From Chryseobacterium rhizoplanae (GTDB lineage: Bacteria > Bacteroidota > Bacteroidia > Flavobacteriales > Weeksellaceae): a stretch of DNA of 64,000 nucleotides. The DNA is taken from the NCBI RefSeq assembly GCF_900182655.1, contig NZ_FXTC01000002.1:62001-126000 (forward strand). Reading direction: 5' to 3'. Positions 26,860 through 35,788 of this stretch are shown here, in pieces. The notes under the pieces are model-generated. The model saw only the letters and a program-made list of their open reading frames with translations, had not been told where the DNA came from and searched no databases. The translations under genes were made by a program, and so were the position numbers. Position 1 is the first letter of the stretch, and each line of letters begins with the position of its first letter.

Positions 26860-27833
26860 GACATTTTAAAATTTTATTCGTATTTCTTCTCTTTCTTATA
26901 GGGTCATGCAATAAGAAAGAAAATCATCCTTATACTTTTTATTACTGGAAAACCAATCTGAAACTGGATCAGGAAGAAAAAAAAATAGCAGATCAGGCTA
27001 CCGTACCTTATTTATACACCAGGTTTTTTGATGTAGACAAAGTGAACGGAAAATTTCAGCCGGTAGCTGTTATTACAAAAGACAAGAGTTTTCAAACGGA
27101 TAAACAGATTGTTCCTACGGTTTTTATTACCAATCAGACTTTGCTGGGAATTTCTGCAGAAGAGATCAGATTTCTGGCTGAAAGTATCCATATTTTAATT
27201 CAGAAGAAAGCCGAAGAGTATCATCTGAAAACCAATAATGAAATTCAGATCGACTGTGACTGGACAGCGGGAACACGAAATGATTATTTTAAATTTCTGA
27301 AAGAGCTCAAAAAGATCTCCGGAAAGAAAGTCACCTGTACCCTTCGTCTTCATCAGGTAAAAGATAAAAAACAGACCGGAATTCCTCCTGTTGAAAAAGT
27401 GTATCTGATGTGCTATTCCACTTCATCACCACTGGAAAATTCTGACAAAAATTCAATTCTGGACATCAACATTCTGAAAAGCTATCTTTCAAAAATGGAA
27501 GACTACCCTATCAAAAAAATTGAAGTAGCACTTCCTATCTATTCCTGGGGAATTGTCACCAATCATTTGGGCAAACATAAACTGATCAATGCTTTATCCA
27601 AAAGAGATCTTGAAAGCCCAAATTTCAAAAAGATATCCGAACACGAAATTCAGGTGTTGAAAGATGGATTCTATTTTGGAAGTTATTTAAACAAAGGCTT
27701 CAAAATAAAGGCAGAAGAAATCTCTGAAGAACAACTTAAAGAGGTGATCTCATTTTTAGAGAAAAAAATCCCGCATTTTAATATTATTTATTATCAATTA
27801 GATAGTAAATTTGTGTTAGATCGGAAATTTTAA
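26856..27833 (+). CDS. Lipoprotein, possible TIM-barrel hydrolase-like protein (325 aa)
   Basis: MRHFKILFVFLLFLIGSC ends in a lipobox with Cys18. The mature protein contains IQIDCDWTAGTRNDYFKFLK, then TCTLRLHQVKDKK, VEKVYLMCYSTSS and KIEVALPIYSWGIV. Strands ending in D, H, M-C-Y and P-x-Y-x-W are reminiscent of sugar-hydrolase-like barrels such as DUF3142, but this is a judgement by eye. No confident catalytic pair was assigned. It stands after the duplicated promoter block and before the 908-aa protein gene, 78 nt downstream. Confidence 0.75.
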   Translation: MRHFKILFVFLLFLIGSCNKKENHPYTFYYWKTNLKLDQEEKKIADQATVPYLYTRFFDVDKVNGKFQPVAVITKDKSFQTDKQIVPTVFITNQTLLGISAEEIRFLAESIHILIQKKAEEYHLKTNNEIQIDCDWTAGTRNDYFKFLKELKKISGKKVTCTLRLHQVKDKKQTGIPPVEKVYLMCYSTSSPLENSDKNSILDINILKSYLSKMEDYPIKKIEVALPIYSWGIVTNHLGKHKLINALSKRDLESPNFKKISEHEIQVLKDGFYFGSYLNKGFKIKAEEISEEQLKEVISFLEKKIPHFNIIYYQLDSKFVLDRKF

Positions 27834-27911
27834 TCTCCCGGAGATAGAGGCATACCTGTCTAGACCAAACCATAAACTATTACACAAAATTAAAAAAACA
27901 CTACGAACCCT

Positions 27912-30638
27912 ATGAAAAAGTATATTCTTTCACTTGCGGTTGTATCACTTTTCTATACAAAATCTGACGCCTGTGCGTGGTCAGATCCTGATTATGATTA
28001 CTTCAACCTTTTTACGCAAACCATCATCAAGGACAAGGCTTATCTTCCTTTTCTGCACAACTATTCAAGCAGATTTTATGGAGGATACAATCCTGCGCTG
28101 ATTCCTGATGACAATATTGAAACATGGAAGAAGTTCTTCAACAATCAGCTTAGCTATACCGAGACGCAGAATCTGGTGTATAAGATGAGTATGAACGACC
28201 TGAATGCCTTAAAGAATGGAAGTCCGACAAATCCTCTTCTACAAAAACTAGGAACCGGATTCTACCAAAAATACAAGGAAGGTCTTGATTATCTGATTGA
28301 AGCCAAGTATCTGGAGCCTTATATGAGCATCAATTATGTTGAGAATGAGAACTCATTTTATTACGACAGAGATGCCAACAGGAAAAATGCAACAGCTCTT
28401 GATTATAACAAAACTATTGCTGCTTTAACGTCTTTGTACAATGCAGCAAGAAACCCTGAGATCAAGCAACGTTACGGATATCAGCTTGTACGTCTGAACC
28501 ATTATACCAGAAACTATGATTCTGCAATGCAGGCATTCAAAACCTATGTGGCTCCGATCAAATTGAAAGGAACTGTTTATTTCATGGCTCTGGACCAATT
28601 AGCCGGAGCACAGAGAGGATTGGAAATGAACAGTGATGCCAACTGGAATTTCTTCCAGGTATTCATGAACAGCAAAGACCGCAAGGAATCAGCATTTGTT
28701 TCTATGAAGCTCTCTGATACGGCATCTTTCAGCAATATTATGAAAAGAGCCAATACGAATGAAGAAAAGAATATGGCGTATTTCCTTTTAGGGTATGAAG
28801 ACTTCAACAATCCGATTCCAACTATGGAAAAGATGTACGAAATCAATCCTGATTCTGAAATTCTGAAAGTAATGGCTGCAAGAAGCATTAATGAACTGGA
28901 AAGAAGCTATCTGCCTACGTATTACTACACTTCAGATGCTGCTAATAGTCCGTATATACAAAGAGGAAAAGCCGATAACAATACTACTACAAAAGATACT
29001 AAAGCCACTACCACTACTGAAGTAAAGGAGGAAAAGCTTTCTTTCTGGCAAAAAATTGTAAGGTTCTTTAAAAACCTGTTCGGAGGTTCAAAATCTAAAG
29101 AATCTGCTGACGGAAAGAAAGTGGATCAAAGCGACGATGAATTGCTGGACAATCCAAACAGAATTCCATTCTATACTACTTCCGGATATGGGTATGATGA
29201 TAAAATGAAGGACTATCTTGATGACCTTCAAAAATTCACTGACAAAACTAAAGAAAAATCCAAAGATGAATATTGGCAGATTGCAGATGCCTATCTGAAA
29301 TTCCTGAAAAAAGATTACAAAGGAAGTACGGAAATCCTGGAAGATATAAAAACAGCAAATCCTGAATATCTGGAAGAGATCAAAAGAATGAAAGTTCTGA
29401 ATGACATTGTTTCCCAGCCGAGAATTGATGCCAAGTATGAAGATCATCTGATGAAAGATTATGCTGAATATTTCGTTGAGAAAAAGGTAGAGAAAGATAC
29501 AGCCACTACAGATAATTACGATTATTATGGTGAAGTGCCGTCTACCGCCGATTTCCTTAAGGATGTTATGGCAAACCGTTATTTCCTTCAGGGTGAAGAC
29601 GGAAAATCCTTCCTGATGAACAATAAGCTTTCGGATCTTCAGTACAACCCGAATTCTGGCCTGGTGAAGAGTGTGGAAGAGTTTTACAGAAAGCCTGATA
29701 AAACCCAGTTTGAACAGCAAATCATTGCTAAAAATATGGATAGCGTAGGTAATATCGACGCCTTCTTTAATACCATTTACGGAGACAGAGCAATGAGACT
29801 GGCTGATTTTGAAAAGGCGAAATCTTATTATGAAAAAGCAAAAAGCTTTGCCGGTATCCCAAGACAGAATTACGAATGGACCGAAAAGACTGGCCAGACC
29901 ATTACAACCAAACAATACACTCCTACTGAATACGACGGATTCAAAAATATTTCAAATCTTGTATTCGGACATAATGTTTGGGAAAGTTTCGGAAGTGCTG
30001 ATACAGAAAGTATGAAAGCTGAAAATTATGCTGATTTCCCTTTCATTAAAACCAGCATGAACAAGCTTGAGCTGGCAGATGTATTGATTCAGCTTAAAAA
30101 AATCGGAAATGGAACGGGTGAAAAAGCCGCAAAAGCCAATCAGCTTATCGGAAACCTATTGTACAACACCTCTATTTTAGGATATTACCGTGAGTTGTTT
30201 GTAATGGATATTGACAACAGCAACGGAGGCAAATATGACTTCTGGAATACGGACAGAAAGAATCCTTACAAGTATTATTATAAAAACTTCCTGGACACTT
30301 CTTATATTGAACCTGATAATTTTGATCTATCAATTAACTATTATCAAAAGGCACTTAAGCTTTCCAATAATAAGGAAGAAAAAGCAAGAATCTTATTCCA
30401 GATGGCCAGTGCTGAACAAGGTAAATATTACCAGTACGAAGCGAAGGCTCCAAAAGATTTTGATTATTCCGATCCTAAGTGGTCTGAAAAAGAAGATGCC
30501 CGCCAAAAGGAAATGGACAATCTGAAAAACCAGAAATACAGAACCTATTTTGCTCAGCTGAAAGCCCAGTATTCTGATACTGAAACAACGAAAAACCTTA
30601 TGGGAAGCTGCAGCTATTTCAGCTATTTTATGAGATAA
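27912..30638 (+). CDS. Large secreted protein of unknown function (908 aa)
   Basis: The signal peptide is KKYILSLAVVSLFYTKSDA, followed directly by CAWSDPDYDYFNLF. Most of the mature chain is helical with TPR-like character: repeated paired helices such as FEKAKSYYEKAKSFAGIPRQ and LSINYYQKALKLSNNKEEKA. A Thr-rich linker (NNTTTKDTKATTTTEVKEE, about 350-368) is followed by the amphipathic segment KLSFWQKIVRFFKNLFGG. The C-terminus LMGSCSYFSYFMR resembles no sorting signal. It is a single-gene unit ending at a two-way terminator. It could be a scaffold or surface protein; its function is unknown. Confidence 0.85.
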   Translation: MKKYILSLAVVSLFYTKSDACAWSDPDYDYFNLFTQTIIKDKAYLPFLHNYSSRFYGGYNPALIPDDNIETWKKFFNNQLSYTETQNLVYKMSMNDLNALKNGSPTNPLLQKLGTGFYQKYKEGLDYLIEAKYLEPYMSINYVENENSFYYDRDANRKNATALDYNKTIAALTSLYNAARNPEIKQRYGYQLVRLNHYTRNYDSAMQAFKTYVAPIKLKGTVYFMALDQLAGAQRGLEMNSDANWNFFQVFMNSKDRKESAFVSMKLSDTASFSNIMKRANTNEEKNMAYFLLGYEDFNNPIPTMEKMYEINPDSEILKVMAARSINELERSYLPTYYYTSDAANSPYIQRGKADNNTTTKDTKATTTTEVKEEKLSFWQKIVRFFKNLFGGSKSKESADGKKVDQSDDELLDNPNRIPFYTTSGYGYDDKMKDYLDDLQKFTDKTKEKSKDEYWQIADAYLKFLKKDYKGSTEILEDIKTANPEYLEEIKRMKVLNDIVSQPRIDAKYEDHLMKDYAEYFVEKKVEKDTATTDNYDYYGEVPSTADFLKDVMANRYFLQGEDGKSFLMNNKLSDLQYNPNSGLVKSVEEFYRKPDKTQFEQQIIAKNMDSVGNIDAFFNTIYGDRAMRLADFEKAKSYYEKAKSFAGIPRQNYEWTEKTGQTITTKQYTPTEYDGFKNISNLVFGHNVWESFGSADTESMKAENYADFPFIKTSMNKLELADVLIQLKKIGNGTGEKAAKANQLIGNLLYNTSILGYYRELFVMDIDNSNGGKYDFWNTDRKNPYKYYYKNFLDTSYIEPDNFDLSINYYQKALKLSNNKEEKARILFQMASAEQGKYYQYEAKAPKDFDYSDPKWSEKEDARQKEMDNLKNQKYRTYFAQLKAQYSDTETTKNLMGSCSYFSYFMR

Positions 30639-30648
30639 CACAAACGAT

Positions 30649-30680
30649 AAAAAAACCTCTGATGACTCAGAGGTTTTTTA
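30649..30680. terminator. Two-way terminator between the 908-aa gene and the metalloprotease gene
   Basis: A perfect 8-bp stem ACCTCTGA (30655-30662) with its complement (30667-30674), extended by A and T runs on the two sides. It serves the convergent genes on both strands. Confidence 0.9.
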
Positions 30681-30698
30681 TTTTTACTTTTTGTTCAA

Positions 30699-32942
30699 CT
30701 ATTTTTTAACAAATTTAGTGGTAGTCTTTTCTTCTTTACCGTTGTTGATCGTAATAAAGTATACACCTTTTACAAGCGTACTGACATTAATTTTACCATC
30801 ACCTATATTTCCATTTGAAACCAACTGCCCCGGAGCATTGAAAATTTCGTAAGATGCATTTGCAGATACATTCAGAACGTTCAATACATCTTCTACAGGG
30901 TTTGGATAGATCTTAACTGGTTTTACATCACTTTTTGCTTCAGAAACAGCCATTGTACCGGATACTGTAGCTTGTTTCACTGCATAAAATACATTACCAA
31001 TAGCCGACACTCTCAAATGAATCGTCTTACCTGCCAATGATGCCGGGATGAAAACACTTGCAGATCCGTTATTTGGAACTGATGCTGCAAGATCTGTCCA
31101 GGTTACTCCGGCATCTTCCGTATAATCAATTTTTACATTAGCTACATTATATGGGGAAGCTGTTGTTCCGGAAACAGTCCATGTAATCGTAGAATTGACA
31201 TTAGGATTAAGTGATGTTGTATTGACTGTAAATGCTGCTGCAGATCCTACTACTATTGTTTGTGTTGCATAAGCTGTCTGAGCCTGTCCTGCTGGTTTGT
31301 TATCTCTTACTGTTACACGGAAGTTTGTAGTTCTCGCTACCGTACTTGCTGCTTCAAAATCAGTTGTATTTTTTACAGCTCCTCCCAAAACAGTTGCCAG
31401 TTTAGGGAAATATCTTGTAGGGCTGGTAGTAGGAGCCCATGATCTGAAATTCGCTCCCGTGGATGTATTTCCGATATTACTTTTAGTAACACCTCCTGAT
31501 AAACTGCTTGAGTTCACTTGTTCCCAGCAATAGGTCAATGCATCTCCATCCGGATCCGTTGCTGATGCTGTCAGTACAAATGCTGTAGATTTCGGAATAG
31601 TATAAGTGGTGTTCATTGCAGTTACAACAGGAGGATTATTGGTGATTGGTGTTTCTACATCAACTGTTACTGCAGCAAGATTAGTCTGTACCTGATCAAT
31701 ACTTACAGTATGAAAATAAGCATCAGAATGTTGCTGAACATCTGTATTGTTACCTGTAATTCCGGCATAGCCCATAATTGTAGATCCCGATCCTGGTTCC
31801 ACACATACGCCTGTTCCTTCATTAAAACTGTAGGTATGATTGTCTCCCAATTGATGTCCTATTTCATGAGCTACATAATCTATGTCAAAAGTATCTCCCA
31901 TTGGGACATTATTTGCTGGCGAAGTAAAACCACTCCCTTTGTAATTATCCGGAGAAGTGTAAGCATAATAATTACCCCCAGCATCCTTACAGTCACTTTG
32001 CGCAGCAGTATAAGAGGTTGTACTGATATCATTACTTCCTATACAGCCTATACAGCCTGCATTTCCACCTCCCCCAGAAGCTCCGAACAGGTGTCCGATA
32101 TCAAAACTAGCATCTGTGACTCCATAAGCGCCACCATGTAACACATTCATTAGTTCATTATTCCACTTACACATAAAATCCGATGTACTGTAAGGATCTG
32201 TAGCAGCATTGGTAAAAATAAGATTGGGAGCATCGATTGCATTGACATGCAGATTAAATTCTTTTTCAAATACACCATTTACTCTTGACAAAGTAGCATT
32301 AATCTGTGCAAGCGCTCCAGCAACACCACCAAAATAGGTGGTATACTCACCTGTCACAGACATTGCAAGTCTAAGGGTATGAAAAGTTTTGTTATTTGAT
32401 TTTGCCGCTGTTCCGGAATTCATCAGCTTCTGTATTCTGGCAACAGCTTCTTTATCCTCTTTTGTACTACATGCAAATGCATGCCCATTTTTGCTCGCCT
32501 TACCATGTACAGAGTAATAAGATTTATCTGCAGTTGCCGGTTCTATAAATTCATATTTACCATCAGGACCAATGATCATAGATTGAAAATCATTGGGAGC
32601 GACACTAAACCTGATATATTTGGAAGGATCATCAGTGCCGATTCCTACATAGGACCCTAACTGATATTTGTTAGCCAAAGTCTCATCCATTACCGGAAAA
32701 CTGTTTACTGTAAATTTCTCAATTTTTCCCTCAAGAGTAGGAATACTGATCGTAATAGGAGCGCCCTCACCTATTTTAGGAGCCCTCAGCAGTTGAGTTC
32801 TGATCTGATCTATATCGAGTTTATAATAAACTGAGTGATCACTTTTCTTTACGATTTTTTGTTCTGGCAGCCCTCTGCTCCATTGTGCATTTGCTGATAT
32901 TGCTAAAAATAATACCGGCAAACAAAATAGTTTTGTTTTCAT
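30699..32942 (-). CDS. Secreted zinc metalloprotease with a T9SS sorting domain
   Basis: This is a predicted extracellular protease. The signal peptide (1-19) is followed by a propeptide to about residue 185. The catalytic domain (about 187-430) has the zinc motif HEIGHQLGDNH with His359, Glu360, His363 and His369, and the Met-turn Met390 in GSTIMGYAG, as in reprolysin-like metzincins. Two immunoglobulin-like or PKD-like domains follow (DPDGDALTYCWEQVNSS near 460, TSLNPNVNSTITWTVSG near 575). The C-terminus (about 670-747; VKIYPNPVEDVLNV and later GVYFITINNGKEEKTTTKFV) is a type A T9SS sorting domain, so export is by the type IX system. Confidence 0.93.
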   Translation of the reverse strand: MKTKLFCLPVLFLAISANAQWSRGLPEQKIVKKSDHSVYYKLDIDQIRTQLLRAPKIGEGAPITISIPTLEGKIEKFTVNSFPVMDETLANKYQLGSYVGIGTDDPSKYIRFSVAPNDFQSMIIGPDGKYEFIEPATADKSYYSVHGKASKNGHAFACSTKEDKEAVARIQKLMNSGTAAKSNNKTFHTLRLAMSVTGEYTTYFGGVAGALAQINATLSRVNGVFEKEFNLHVNAIDAPNLIFTNAATDPYSTSDFMCKWNNELMNVLHGGAYGVTDASFDIGHLFGASGGGGNAGCIGCIGSNDISTTSYTAAQSDCKDAGGNYYAYTSPDNYKGSGFTSPANNVPMGDTFDIDYVAHEIGHQLGDNHTYSFNEGTGVCVEPGSGSTIMGYAGITGNNTDVQQHSDAYFHTVSIDQVQTNLAAVTVDVETPITNNPPVVTAMNTTYTIPKSTAFVLTASATDPDGDALTYCWEQVNSSSLSGGVTKSNIGNTSTGANFRSWAPTTSPTRYFPKLATVLGGAVKNTTDFEAASTVARTTNFRVTVRDNKPAGQAQTAYATQTIVVGSAAAFTVNTTSLNPNVNSTITWTVSGTTASPYNVANVKIDYTEDAGVTWTDLAASVPNNGSASVFIPASLAGKTIHLRVSAIGNVFYAVKQATVSGTMAVSEAKSDVKPVKIYPNPVEDVLNVLNVSANASYEIFNAPGQLVSNGNIGDGKINVSTLVKGVYFITINNGKEEKTTTKFVKK

Positions 32943-33100
32943 TTAATATTTTTCAACAAACTTAAACATTCATCAAACAAAATACTAAATAATAAACAAA
33001 AAATCAAATAAATATACAAAAACACAAATTAAAAATAAATAATATTGAAAAAATATTACAATAATTAAATTTGAAAGAATTTTTTAAATCAAAAAACCGT

Positions 33101-33592
33101 TTATTTTTTTTGTTCCTGCTTCTGCATCCATTCTTCATGTTTTCTTTTGAAGAATTCATATTTGTAATCCTGATTTCTTTGTGCGGCGTCAATGGAATGG
33201 GAAGTATGAATATCAGCATCTTTTTTAGCAAGCTGAGCCAGCTTTTCATAATAATGGTGAAGCTGGTCAAGCTCTACCTCTGTAAGATCTTCAATATCTA
33301 CAATTCTGTTGCTGGCTTTTTCGTGGGCGGCAATAATTTCGTTCAGTTTGATCTGTATTGCTTTTGAATCTTTATTCTGAGCTTTCTGAATAAGGAATAC
33401 CATTAAAAAAGTGATAATTGTGGTTCCGGTATTGATGACAAGCTGCCATGTTTCTGAATAACCAAAAAAAGGACCTGTAACTGCCCATATCACTACGATC
33501 AGGAAAGCTCCGATAAAAGCAATAGGACTTCCGGTAAATTTCACAGCCCAGTTTGAAAATTGTTCAAAAATATGATGATCTTTATGGCTCAT
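33101..33592 (-). CDS. Low-affinity iron permease family protein (163 aa)
   Basis: The N-terminal part has two membrane helices (GSPIAFIGAFLIVVIWAVTG and LVINTGTTIITFLMVFLIQ) with the family motif QNKDSKAIQIKLNEIIAAHE. The C-terminal half is helical and charged (YEKLAQLAKKD and EFFKRKHEEWMQKQEQ). Small proteins of this family (PF04120) are common in bacteria. Transport of iron by them is not established, and the name comes from yeast Fet4-type proteins. The nearby iron-uptake locus is on the same strand. Confidence 0.85.
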   Translation of the reverse strand: MSHKDHHIFEQFSNWAVKFTGSPIAFIGAFLIVVIWAVTGPFFGYSETWQLVINTGTTIITFLMVFLIQKAQNKDSKAIQIKLNEIIAAHEKASNRIVDIEDLTEVELDQLHHYYEKLAQLAKKDADIHTSHSIDAAQRNQDYKYEFFKRKHEEWMQKQEQKK

Positions 33593-33686
33593 AGCTTCTT
33601 TTTTTATCTGTAATAAATGTATAAAAATTAATCTGAAATCATGAAAAGGTTTAGAATATGAGGTATCTAAATACTTTGGGTTGTTT

Positions 33687-34883
33687 CTATTTCATTTTTC
33701 TGAATCTATGCCACCAGATCACAAACCCTGTCACCGGCAATGAACAACCGATAAGAGAAACTATAAAGTAGAGAATAATACTGGGCAGTCCCATGATCTC
33801 TCCTGTGTGTAAGGGTTTAGCCAAAGCAGTAAACTGTTTGTTCAAAGGTTTGTCTGAAAACAGTTCCTTTGTTTTGAAAACTCCGGTTTTATCAAATGTC
33901 ACTTCATCCGGGAACATCATTCCAAGGAAGTTTTGTCTGTTGGCTTTGATAACAACATACCGCGGATTTTCTTTATTGGGAAGTTCTATACTTGTAACAG
34001 CAGTGTAAGGAAGGTGCTGATCTGCCAGCTTTACAATTTGATCTATAGATGCGGAAGTAACATCTTTCAGGTTTTTCTTTTCATCCTGTTTCTGAAGCAT
34101 ATCTTCCAGAAGTCCTCCGAAGGCATCATCTTCACTGTCTTTTTCTTTTGAAATGTTATCTATTGATGACCCTCCAAGACTTATGATCAAAGTATTCTTT
34201 ACCCATGGATAAGTTACATACAAACCGGTAACGGCAATAAAGAAGAGCATCAGAAAAGTATAAAATCCCAGTGTATTGTGCAGATCATAATTGACCCTTT
34301 GAAATTTTGCTTTGAACATAACGGTGAGCCCTTGTTTCAAAAACTTCAGTTTCTTCGGAAGCCAAAGAATAAATCCTGAAATCAGCAGAACACAAAACAT
34401 AAGAACTGAGGCTCCTACCATCTGCCTTCCTGCATTTCCCATCATCAGGTTTCTATGAAGATCCAGAACAGTTTCAAAAAATTTCCCCGGGCCAACATCC
34501 GGCTGTCCGAGAACTTCTCCTGTATATTGGTTATAGTAAGTACTTTTATCCAAATTATTCTCCCGGTAACCAATCATATAACTTTTCCCTTTATCATCGG
34601 GAATCATCAGGGAAGTAAGTTCTTTATTATGCTTTAATAATTCTGTCTGGATCAGGTCAGGGTTCATTGCTTTTCCTGAGCTCGGACTTATGTATACTTT
34701 ATCCCTATTGCTAAAATCAATAATCTGATTCTTGAAAGCATACAAACAACCGGTAAGACACATTACAAAAACAATGACACTTGATAGAAGTCCCAACCAG
34801 AGATGAGTAATCCAGATCAGGTATTTTGTAAGCGATTCGTTTTTTCTTCTTTTTCTGTAAAGGCTTTTGAATAATAATCTCAT
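33687..34883 (-). CDS. PepSY-associated membrane protein of the iron-uptake locus
   Basis: The 398-aa protein has a basic N-terminus (RKRRKNESLTKYLIWITHLW), a first helix (LGLLSSVIVFVMCLTGCLYA), then a periplasmic PepSY-like part, a central pair of helices (MVGASVLMFCVLLISGFILW, then LGFYTFLMLFFIAVTGLYV), a second periplasmic part and a last helix near the C-terminus. This is the arrangement of PepSY_TM (PiuB-like) proteins, several of which reduce iron taken up through siderophore receptors. The gene follows a lipoprotein gene and the TonB-dependent receptor. A perfect hairpin lies 13 nt before its ATG (34896-34930). Confidence 0.88.
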   Translation of the reverse strand: MRLLFKSLYRKRRKNESLTKYLIWITHLWLGLLSSVIVFVMCLTGCLYAFKNQIIDFSNRDKVYISPSSGKAMNPDLIQTELLKHNKELTSLMIPDDKGKSYMIGYRENNLDKSTYYNQYTGEVLGQPDVGPGKFFETVLDLHRNLMMGNAGRQMVGASVLMFCVLLISGFILWLPKKLKFLKQGLTVMFKAKFQRVNYDLHNTLGFYTFLMLFFIAVTGLYVTYPWVKNTLIISLGGSSIDNISKEKDSEDDAFGGLLEDMLQKQDEKKNLKDVTSASIDQIVKLADQHLPYTAVTSIELPNKENPRYVVIKANRQNFLGMMFPDEVTFDKTGVFKTKELFSDKPLNKQFTALAKPLHTGEIMGLPSIILYFIVSLIGCSLPVTGFVIWWHRFRKMK

Positions 34884-34895
34884 TGTTTAACAGCA

Positions 34896-34930
34896 AAAAC
34901 ATTAAGACAGTAGTACCGTCTTAATGTTTT
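34896..34930 (-). promoter_or_regulatory. Strong hairpin directly before the PepSY gene
   Basis: A perfect 13-bp stem (34896-34908 with 34918-34930) with a 9-nt loop. On the minus strand it ends in ATGTTTTTGC, so it could be a terminator for the upstream lipoprotein transcript or a leader element for the gene starting at 34883. Confidence 0.65.
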
Positions 34931-35109
34931 AAATTAAAATTGATATGAATAAATTAAAAAAAGTTAATACAAATTCGGGTAAGGAAGCATGAAGCTTTTG
35001 ATGGAATTATCTTAGTCCAAAAGATTACCACCTAACTTTAATCTACATTCACCAAATTGAATATGTTTTCTTAAAAGTAATAAGAACTTTTAGCCCAATA
35101 TCATATCCA

Positions 35110-35132
35110 TCTCCTGCTTCCTGCTTCCAGCC
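35110..35132. repeat. Short degenerate tandem repeat (CTGCTTC units)
   Basis: Two adjacent CTGCTTC units within a pyrimidine-rich run, near the 3' end of the lipoprotein gene at 35153. A similar purine-rich run is on the other strand at 55749-55775. Confidence 0.5.
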
Positions 35133-35152
35133 CTCATAGGTATCAATGTGGT

Positions 35153-35770
35153 TTATTTTCTTCCTTTAAACTGAACATCTTTTACGATTGCTTCAAACTT
35201 CATATAGTGTTCAGGACTTAGTGCTTTCTGAATAGCAGCTTTTCTCTGGGTATCAAACTTCTCCCAGTATTCTTTGGCCAGATCATTGTTGCCGTGATAG
35301 ACATCATGCGCATCATTGAATGCTTTTTCAAAAGCATCATTTGCCGCATTTACTACTTTGAACTCATCTTCAGAAAGCTGAGCTTCTGTTTTGATTCTTT
35401 CCAATAATGCATTGTCATATCTTGGTCTTTTTCTGGAATTCTCATCTACAAACTTATTGAACTTCTCCATCTGTGGGCCGTCTAAAACTGTAGCCATTTC
35501 GATAGACTGCTGTGCTCTCAGTTCTTCGTTCTTGATCCCTAAAGCTATGCGGTCCATATTACCACCCTGAGCTTTTGCAGCCTGGAAGTTCTGCTCCTGA
35601 AGCTGCTGATATTTTGCAGTGATTTCATTAAAGCTTTTTTCCTGTTCAGCAGTAAGTTTCACTTCTGTTTTAAACTGGTTATAGTCTATCCCTTTCTTTT
35701 TATCTCCGGAGCACGAGACAGCCGCTGCTCCAAGAGCTAATGCAAAGAATATAGTTTTGATACTTTTCAT
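35153..35770 (-). CDS. Helical lipoprotein following the TonB-dependent receptor (205 aa)
   Basis: The signal peptide KSIKTIFFALALGAAAVSC gives a lipobox with Cys20. The mature protein is helical and charged, with the repeated pattern LTAEQEKSFNEITAKYQQLQ and AQLSEDEFKVVNAANDAFEK, reminiscent of Spy/CpxP-like helical proteins. No family is assigned. It starts 18 nt after the receptor stop, so it is co-transcribed with it. It may be a cofactor of the uptake system, or unrelated. Confidence 0.8.
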   Translation of the reverse strand: MKSIKTIFFALALGAAAVSCSGDKKKGIDYNQFKTEVKLTAEQEKSFNEITAKYQQLQEQNFQAAKAQGGNMDRIALGIKNEELRAQQSIEMATVLDGPQMEKFNKFVDENSRKRPRYDNALLERIKTEAQLSEDEFKVVNAANDAFEKAFNDAHDVYHGNNDLAKEYWEKFDTQRKAAIQKALSPEHYMKFEAIVKDVQFKGRK

Positions 35771-35788
35771 AATGAATAATTTTGTTGA

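Noticed and set aside
29088..29915. A 275-codon minus-strand frame inside the 908-aa gene
   Set aside because: It lies wholly within the real gene and the Phe/Ile-rich composition is typical of antisense to helical, Lys-rich coding sequence.
35110..35132. Possible CRISPR or direct-repeat array
   Set aside because: Units are only 7 nt and there are no spacers; no cas genes are in the window.
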